Source: Kutzneria viridogrisea (GTDB taxonomy: Bacteria; Actinomycetota; Actinomycetes; Mycobacteriales; Pseudonocardiaceae). From it: DNA of 64,000 nt. The DNA is taken from NCBI GenBank assembly GCA_014138725.1, contig JACJID010000006.1, positions 432,001-496,000 on the forward strand, written 5' to 3'. Below the pieces are notes generated by a model, which saw only the letters and a program-made list of their open reading frames with translations, was not told the origin of the DNA and did not search any database. This document shows positions 60,513-64,000 of this stretch, piece by piece. A program made the position numbers and the translations under genes. The stretch's first letter is position 1. Every line of letters starts with the position of its first letter.

Positions 60513-61393
60513 TGGCCGCCACCCGAAGGCTCAGGCGCACCGCGCTGCCGTACCTGCTGGTGCTGCCCGCTGTCGTGCTGTTCCTATTGTTCGTGCTGGT
60601 GCCCGGCGGCTACGCGTTGGTGCTCAGCTTCCAGGCCCGCAAGGTCTCCGGCGGTCTGCTCGGCTCCAGCACCACCCAGGTGTTCGCCGGGCTGGACAAC
60701 TACCGCGCCGTGCTCGCCGACACCGAGTTGTGGTCAGGGATCGGGCGCATGGTCCTGGTCGGGGTGATCGTCATCCCGGCCACGGTGGGCCTGGCCCTGC
60801 TGTTCGCACTGCTGCTGGACGTGCCGAGGGTGCGCCTGGCCAAGGTCACCAGGTTGGCGATCTTCCTGCCCTACGCCGTGCCCGGGGTGATCGCCACGCT
60901 CATGTGGGGCTTCCTGTACCTGCCGGCCACCAGCCCGATCGGTGGGGACCACGTGGACTTCTTCAGCTCGGTTGGCGTGTTCTTCTCCGTGGCCAACATC
61001 TCCGTGTGGGGCGCGGTGGGCTTCAACATGATCGTGTTGTGCACCGCCCTGCGCTCGGTGCCGACCGAGGTCCACGAGGCCGCGCGCATCGACGGCTGCA
61101 CCGAGCTGGGCATGGCCCTGCGCATCAAGATCCCGCTGTTGCGACCGGCGATCGCCATGTGCGCGTTGTTCACCGTGCTCGGTTCGCTCCAGCTGTTCAA
61201 TGAGCCGAACACTCTGAAACCCTTGTCCAACGCCATATCCAGCACCTGGGTGCCGCTGATGAAGATCTACGACGATGCCTTCGTGGACTCCGACCTGAAC
61301 CACGCCGCGGCCACCTCGGTGCTGTTCACGGCGGCGGCGCTGCTCGTCTCCTGGGTGGCCTCGCGCTTCGTGCAGTCACGGGCCGCATCATGA
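60512..61393 (+). CDS. Sugar ABC transporter permease (MalF-type)
   Basis: 293 residues from ATG 60512. Six transmembrane segments and the EAA loop EVHEAARIDGCTELGMALRIKIPLLRP, which contacts the ATPase. Overlaps the preceding stop by one base and the next start by four. Confidence 0.93.
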   Translation: MAATRRLRRTALPYLLVLPAVVLFLLFVLVPGGYALVLSFQARKVSGGLLGSSTTQVFAGLDNYRAVLADTELWSGIGRMVLVGVIVIPATVGLALLFALLLDVPRVRLAKVTRLAIFLPYAVPGVIATLMWGFLYLPATSPIGGDHVDFFSSVGVFFSVANISVWGAVGFNMIVLCTALRSVPTEVHEAARIDGCTELGMALRIKIPLLRPAIAMCALFTVLGSLQLFNEPNTLKPLSNAISSTWVPLMKIYDDAFVDSDLNHAAATSVLFTAAALLVSWVASRFVQSRAAS

Positions 61394-62238
61394 CCGTGGT
61401 CCGGCGGCGCCCTGCCCCGCTGCCGACACTTCTGCTCGTGCTCGGCGCGCTGTACTGCGTGGTGCCCACGCTGTGGATCCTCGTCGCGGCAACGAAGTCG
61501 CGCACCGAGCTGTTCTCGACCTCGACCTACCTGCCCTCGTTCGGCGGGGGCCTGCTGAGCAACCTCGCCGACCTCTCGGCCTATGACGGCGGCATTTTCT
61601 GGCACTGGATGCTCAACAGCTTCGGCTACGCCGCGATCGGCGGTGTCGCGGCCTCGCTGGTGTCCGCTGCCGCCGGGTACGCGCTGGCGATGTACCGGTT
61701 CCGGGGTAGGACCCTGCTGTTCAACGTGATCCTGGCGGGCGTGTTGCTGCCGCAGATCGTGCTGGCCATCCCGCAGTACCTGGTGCTGTCCAAGGTGGGG
61801 CTGGCAGGCAGTTACCTCGCGGTGCTGTTGCCTCAGTTGTTCAACCCGTACGGCATCTACCTGTGCCGGATCTACGCCGCAGCCTCGGTGCCGCAGACCC
61901 TGTTGGAGGCGGGCAGGCTGGACGGGGCGGGGGAGTTCAGGCTGTTCGCCACGGTGGGTCTGCGGCTGATGACCCCGGGGCTGGTGACCGTGTTCCTGTT
62001 GCAGTTCATCGCGATCTGGAACAACTTCCTGCTGCCCTTCGTGATGACCAGCGATGACGGGAAGTTCCCGCTCACCGTGGGCCTCTACAGCCTGCTGCGG
62101 CACGGGGCCGCCGAGGCCTCGCTGTACTCGTTGGTCATCACGGGCACCCTGCTGGCCGTGCTGCCAGTGATCGTTCTTTTCCTTGCCCTGCAACGCTACT
62201 GGCGGCTTGACCTGGTCAGTGGTGCGGTGCGCGGATAG
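61390..62238 (+). CDS. Sugar ABC transporter permease (MalG-type)
   Basis: 282 residues, six transmembrane segments, EAA loop LLEAGRLDGAGEFRLFATVGLRLMTPG. Pairs with the MalF-type permease. Last gene of the operon; followed by an operator-like AT-rich region. Confidence 0.93.
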   Translation: MTVVRRRPAPLPTLLLVLGALYCVVPTLWILVAATKSRTELFSTSTYLPSFGGGLLSNLADLSAYDGGIFWHWMLNSFGYAAIGGVAASLVSAAAGYALAMYRFRGRTLLFNVILAGVLLPQIVLAIPQYLVLSKVGLAGSYLAVLLPQLFNPYGIYLCRIYAAASVPQTLLEAGRLDGAGEFRLFATVGLRLMTPGLVTVFLLQFIAIWNNFLLPFVMTSDDGKFPLTVGLYSLLRHGAAEASLYSLVITGTLLAVLPVIVLFLALQRYWRLDLVSGAVRG

Positions 62239-62247
62239 TTATCTCAC

Positions 62248-62268
62248 GACTTAAATTTAGCCTAAATT
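62248..62268 (+). promoter_or_regulatory. Operator-like AT-rich palindrome upstream of the last gene
   Basis: GACTTAAATTTAGCC (62248-62262) fits the pattern GACTTAnnnTWAGYC seen at 56090 and 59179, and overlaps a second perfect inverted repeat AATTTAG-C-CTAAATT (62254-62268). It begins 10 bp after the permease stop codon and about 115 bp before the next gene. Confidence 0.55.
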
Positions 62269-62382
62269 CGTAACCTGTTCGTTATTGACGTGACGGGGGT
62301 CACCGGGGTTGACTCCCGTCACTGATCCCGGGCAGGACGGCGCGGTGCGGACCGTCGCGGCTCGACGAGTAGGGAGAAGCCC

Positions 62383-64000
62383 ATGCGCGTCAAGCGATCG
62401 GTTGTACTCGTGCTGGCGGGTGCGCTCGCGCTGACCGGCCTGGCCGCCTGCGGTGGCGGGGCCAAGCAGGCCAACACCGGGGCGGTGCTCAACGTGGGCA
62501 TGCCCAACGGGCCACAGACCAACAACAGCAACCCGTTCATCGTCTCCTCGGCGGCCTTCTCGCTGGGGTACCGCCGAATGATCTACGAGCCGCTGGTGAT
62601 GACCAACGCGGTCAGAGTCACCGAGCCGGGAAAGCCCTGGCTGGCGACCAAGTGGGACTGGTCGGAGAACTACCACAAGCTGGTGCTCGCCATCCGCGAC
62701 GGGGTGAAGTTCTCCGACGGCCAGCCGATGACCGCCGAGGACGTGGCCTACACCTTCCAGTTGCTCAAGGACAACCCCGGGCTGAACTACGACGCGCTGC
62801 GACTGGGCGGGATCAGTGTCAGCGGCAACCAGGTCACGCTGACCTTCGACAAGTCGCAGTTCGTCAACCAGGTCAAGATCCTGCGGACCTTCGTCGTGCC
62901 CAAGCACGTCTGGTCCAAGGTGGCCAACCCCACCACCGACACCGTGGCCAACCCGGTGGGCACCGGGCCTTACACGCTGAAGTCCTTCACCCCGCAGACG
63001 GTGACGCTGACCGTGCGCGACAGCTACTGGCAGGACCTGCCGAAGGTCAAGGAACTGCGCTACACCTCGTACAACGACAACAACGCGCAGACCACCGCGC
63101 TGGGCAACGGTTCCTGCGAGTGGAGCTTCACCTTCATCCCGAACTACAAGGCGGTCTACACCAGCAAGGACCCCGAGCACTTCAAGCTGTGGTTCCCAGC
63201 GATGCTGGCCGTGCACGGCCTGTGGTTCAACACCGAGCGCAAGCCCTTCGACAACCCGGTGCTGCGCAGGGCGATGAGCATGGTGGTCAACCGTGACGAC
63301 ATCTTCAACCAGGGTGAGGCGGGGTACTTCTACCCCAAGGCGGACAACGTCACCGGCATCCCCACCCTGGCCGGCGACTCCTTCATCGCGCCCGAGTACC
63401 AGGGCAAGACGATGAAGGTCGACATCGCAGGCGCGAAGAAGCTGTTGACCGACAACGGATTCCGCTACCAGGGCGACACGCTGCTTGACACGACGGGCAA
63501 GCCGGTCACGCTCACCCTGAGCAACCCCTCGGGCTGGTCTGACTACATCACCGACCTGGAGATCCTCAGGGACAACTTCGCCAAGATCGGCATCACGGCA
63601 ACCGTGGACAAGGCCAACCAGGACGCGTGGCTCAAGGCCGTGGACACCGGGACCTTCGACGCCGTCATGCACTGGACCAACGACGGTGCCACCCCGTACG
63701 ACCTCTACCAGAACATCATGGACGCCAGCCTGTACAAGCCCGTGGGCACCGGCGGGGTCAGCGGCAACTACGGCCGGTTCTCCAGCCCGGAGGGGACCCA
63801 GGCGCTCCAGCGGTACGCCGAGGCCGCCGACGACGCGGGCCGCGCGGCGGCGCTGGCCACCGTGCAGAAGATCATGGTGGAGCAGCAGCCGGTCATCGTC
63901 ACCTCCGCGGCCAACGCGGGCGGGGAGTACAGCACTCGCAACTGGGTCGGCTGGCCCGACGAGCAGAACCCGTACGGTCCCGCGCAGCCCACGCTGATCA
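62383..64000 (+). CDS. Family 5 (peptide/oligosaccharide) ABC substrate-binding lipoprotein, 3' end outside window
   Basis: ATG 62383 with AGGGAG upstream; about 539 residues are visible and no stop is reached. Lipobox LTGLAAC (Cys about 23), then SBP_bac_5 features: GYRRMIYEPLVM, FSDGQPMTAEDVAYTFQLLKDNP, NPVGTGPYTLKSF, NNNAQTTALGNGSCEW, LRRAMSMVVNRDDIF. Such proteins bind peptides, or in actinomycetes also oligosaccharides such as cellobiose-type sugars. Given the neighbours a sugar oligomer is plausible. Confidence 0.93.
   Translation, partial: MRVKRSVVLVLAGALALTGLAACGGGAKQANTGAVLNVGMPNGPQTNNSNPFIVSSAAFSLGYRRMIYEPLVMTNAVRVTEPGKPWLATKWDWSENYHKLVLAIRDGVKFSDGQPMTAEDVAYTFQLLKDNPGLNYDALRLGGISVSGNQVTLTFDKSQFVNQVKILRTFVVPKHVWSKVANPTTDTVANPVGTGPYTLKSFTPQTVTLTVRDSYWQDLPKVKELRYTSYNDNNAQTTALGNGSCEWSFTFIPNYKAVYTSKDPEHFKLWFPAMLAVHGLWFNTERKPFDNPVLRRAMSMVVNRDDIFNQGEAGYFYPKADNVTGIPTLAGDSFIAPEYQGKTMKVDIAGAKKLLTDNGFRYQGDTLLDTTGKPVTLTLSNPSGWSDYITDLEILRDNFAKIGITATVDKANQDAWLKAVDTGTFDAVMHWTNDGATPYDLYQNIMDASLYKPVGTGGVSGNYGRFSSPEGTQALQRYAEAADDAGRAAALATVQKIMVEQQPVIVTSAANAGGEYSTRNWVGWPDEQNPYGPAQPTLI

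Overview
The window is about 70-75 % GC over most of its length, with GTG and TTG starts, tightly overlapping operons and ESX-associated genes. Together with LAL-type LuxR and ROK regulators, secreted CBM13 hydrolases and a vanHAX set, this points to a filamentous actinomycete. Pseudonocardiales is my best guess, by inference only. No species can be named from the sequence.

Layout. (1) 1-11.1 kb is chromosomal: the end of a TetR regulator, a very large secreted beta-helix/GH2 protein, an orphan glutamate-type binding protein, a DUF2127 membrane protein, the helicase HrpB with a VIT/CCC1 metal transporter, an esterase and a DsbA-like anchored thioredoxin. (2) A tRNA-Ala(GGC) gene at 11141-11213 starts an integrated region. 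A 39/44 copy of its 3' end lies at 42082-42125, followed by a hairpin terminator, so about 31 kb looks like an old tRNA-integrated genomic island. Its tyrosine integrase is truncated by a transposase, and several IS fragments, a frameshifted DUF2637 gene and dispersed hairpin repeats show decay. (3) The island cargo is: an isochorismatase-like hydrolase; a methyltransferase/unknown/Nudix-like group; an EspG/WXG-type/DUF3558/PPE-like set leading into a 1294-residue RHS polymorphic toxin with a probable immunity gene; a three-gene SNF2 ATPase/unknown/PLD-nuclease operon that looks like an undescribed defence module; and a complete D-Ala-D-Lac glycopeptide resistance cluster (vanY, vanRS, a MurG paralogue, vanHAX). 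vanHAX is clearly lower in GC than its surroundings, and vanY and vanH have duplicated promoters. (4) From 42.2 kb chromosomal genes resume: a LAL regulator, a ribosomal-protection tetracycline resistance homologue with a possible leader peptide, a lipocalin-like protein and a MAB_1171c-type membrane protein. (5) 50-64 kb is about polysaccharides and sugars: GH18 and GH16 enzymes with duplicated ricin-type lectin modules, two divergent ROK repressors, a 21-bp tandem repeat array, and an aldehyde dehydrogenase/ThuA/hydroxyacid dehydrogenase/sugar ABC operon with three similar operator-like sites. The window ends inside an oligopeptide-type binding protein gene.

How they work together. In the van cluster VanRS senses envelope stress from glycopeptides and switches on VanH (D-lactate), VanA (D-Ala-D-Lac), VanX (removal of D-Ala-D-Ala) and VanY (trimming of pentapeptide ends); the MurG paralogue may supply a lipid II synthase suited to the altered precursor. 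The RHS locus fits a type VII secretion-exported competition toxin. At the right end, secreted glucanase and chitinase-like enzymes, ROK repressors and an ABC importer form a sugar scavenging region.
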